Positions 62,900 to 64,000 of a stretch of DNA of 64,000 bases are shown in pieces. Within the stretch, counting starts at the first letter, position 1. The number at the start of each line of letters is the position of its first letter. Source of the stretch: Alistipes sp. (GTDB lineage Bacteria > Bacteroidota > Bacteroidia > Bacteroidales > Rikenellaceae). The notes under the pieces are model-generated. The model was not told the DNA's origin. It saw only the letters and a list, made by a program, of their open reading frames with translations, and did not search any database. The translations under genes and the position numbers were made by a program. The stretch is taken from contig JAGAOZ010000007.1 in the NCBI GenBank assembly GCA_017623505.1, positions 108,263 through 172,262 of the forward strand. The letters are read 5' to 3'.

Positions 62900-63598
62900 T
62901 TACTTAGCATCTACTGATTTTGGATCTATCTGCACACCTGGGCTCATAGTAGTCGAGAGGTAAATACTCAAAACGTAAGTACCCTTCGCTGCTGATGGCT
63001 TAAGTTTGATGATAGTGTTAATCACCTCCTTAGCATTATCAACGATCTGCTCTGGAGTGAAAGAGACCTTACCAACAGAAGTGTGGATAATACCGTACTT
63101 ATCAACCTTAAAGTCGATCTTACCGGCCTTAACCTCATTAATTGCCTTGGCAACATCCATTGTTACGGTACCTGTCTTAGGGTTTGGCATCAAACCACGT
63201 GGACCCAAGATACGGCCCAACGCACCAACCTTACCCATAACGTTAGGAGTACAGATGATTACATCAACGTCGGTCCAACCGCCCTTGATCTTCTCAACAT
63301 ACTCGTCCAAACCTACATAATCAGCGCCTGCAGCCTGGGCCTCAGCCTCCTTCTCAGGTGTACACAAAACCAACACGCGAACAGTCTTACCTGTACCGTG
63401 TGGGAGTGTAACAGCACCTCTAACCATTTGGTTAGCCTTACGAGGATCTACGCCCAAACGTACGTCAATATCAACAGAAGCATCAAATTTCGTAAAGGTA
63501 ATTTCCTTCAGAAGAGATGCTGCCTCAGCCAACTTGTACGCCTTATTAGGCTCTACCTTAGCAATGGCTGCCTTTTGATTTTTTGTCAACTTACTCAT
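62900..63598 (-). CDS. rplA: Ribosomal protein uL1
   Basis: 232 residues, usual length. Motifs: [40 protein letters not shown] and [15 protein letters not shown], the last being the classic L1 signature. It forms the L1 stalk of the 50S subunit and can autoregulate by binding mRNA. It lies 13 bp after rplK. Confidence 0.97.
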   Translation of the reverse strand: MSKLTKNQKAAIAKVEPNKAYKLAEAASLLKEITFTKFDASVDIDVRLGVDPRKANQMVRGAVTLPHGTGKTVRVLVLCTPEKEAEAQAAGADYVGLDEYVEKIKGGWTDVDVIICTPNVMGKVGALGRILGPRGLMPNPKTGTVTMDVAKAINEVKAGKIDFKVDKYGIIHTSVGKVSFTPEQIVDNAKEVINTIIKLKPSAAKGTYVLSIYLSTTMSPGVQIDPKSVDAK

Positions 63599-63611
63599 TC
63601 TGATAATCTAA

Positions 63612-64000
63612 TTACATTTCAGGAAATTCACCTACTACGTTGATACCCATACTGCGTGCAGTACCAGCAATCATACGCATAGCAGACTCAATAGTAAAGC
63701 AGTTCATATCTGGCATCTTGTCCTCGGCAATAGCCTTAACCTGATCCCAAGTAACCTCACCCACCTTAGCACGGTTAGGCTGAGCTGAACCTGACTTAAC
63801 CTTGGCTGCCTCCTTAAGCTGAATGGCTACTGGTGGCTGTTTTACAACAAAGTCAAACGACTTATCGCTATAAACAGTAATGATGACTGGAAGAACCTTA
63901 CCCGCCTTATCCTGTGTACGTGCATTGAACTGCTTACAGAAGTCCATGATATTGACTCCCTTAGAACCCAACGCAGGACCCACCGGGGGTGAAGGATTGG
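63612..64000 (-). CDS. rplK: Ribosomal protein uL11, 5' partial
   Basis: The gene runs off the right window edge: the frame is open to the last base, and the visible part begins [16 protein letters not shown], which is near residue 20 of L11. An internal GTG at 63983 is not the true start. The C-terminal rRNA-binding domain ([43 protein letters not shown]) is complete. L11 forms the GTPase-associated centre and is the thiostrepton and RelA site. Confidence 0.95.
   Translation of the reverse strand, partial: NPSPPVGPALGSKGVNIMDFCKQFNARTQDKAGKVLPVIITVYSDKSFDFVVKQPPVAIQLKEAAKVKSGSAQPNRAKVGEVTWDQVKAIAEDKMPDMNCFTIESAMRMIAGTARSMGINVVGEFPEM

Overview
The window looks like a chromosomal segment of a Bacteroidales bacterium, most likely Rikenellaceae/Alistipes-like. 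The genus is an inference. The phylum rests on several things: promoters of the Bacteroidota type (TTTG, about 19 nt, TAnnTTTG) upstream of many genes; surface lipoproteins with acidic residues after the lipobox cysteine; BACON, fimbrillin-like and DUF1573 domains; a membrane-anchored Mur ligase next to ddl; and the order parA-parB-DUF5683-lytic transglycosylase. Both window edges cut genes: an aminotransferase at the left and rplK at the right.

Layout. 1-2.4 kb: aminotransferase and CoA-transferase, translationally coupled. 2.4-8.6 kb (minus): an outer-membrane biogenesis block (OstA/LptA-like protein, SurA-like foldase, a second SurA-like lipoprotein, CPBP protease). 8.8-14.4 kb (plus): parA, parB, DUF5683, lytic transglycosylase, mnmE. 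14.2-18.7 kb (minus): a small winged-helix gene with an apparent frameshift, zinc-ribbon/DUF805, an Nfn/Sud-type flavoprotein pair and a DUF1573 protein. 18.8-20.2 kb: tRNA-Asn, tRNA-Val and a repeat-rich spacer.

20-38.6 kb is the accessory part. Two large lipoproteins with nearly identical leaders and N-terminal domains but different beta-helix C-termini face each other as an inverted repeat about 16.4 kb apart. Between them lie a four-gene lipoprotein operon, a surface nuclease with BACON domains, a TonB-dependent receptor, a LuxR-type regulator and an exported nitroreductase. Recombination between the arms would invert the interval and swap the C-terminal domains of the two lipoproteins.

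38.9-42.3 kb is the clearest regulatory discovery. A tyrosine/phenylalanine operon (aminotransferase, tyrA, DAHP synthase-chorismate mutase) is preceded by a perfect promoter, a 24-codon leader peptide with five Tyr and three Phe codons, and mutually exclusive antiterminator and terminator hairpins. This is a classical ribosome-mediated attenuator.

42.3-53 kb: a MITE-like element, alpha/beta hydrolase, membrane Mur ligase, ddl, an outer-membrane barrel protein, and (minus) a polysaccharide initiation/export block followed by an aminotransferase, then a flavin reductase. 53-64 kb (minus): tRNA-Arg and the conserved rplK-rplA-rplJ-rplL-rpoB-rpoC block with a hairpin in the rplL-rpoB gap.
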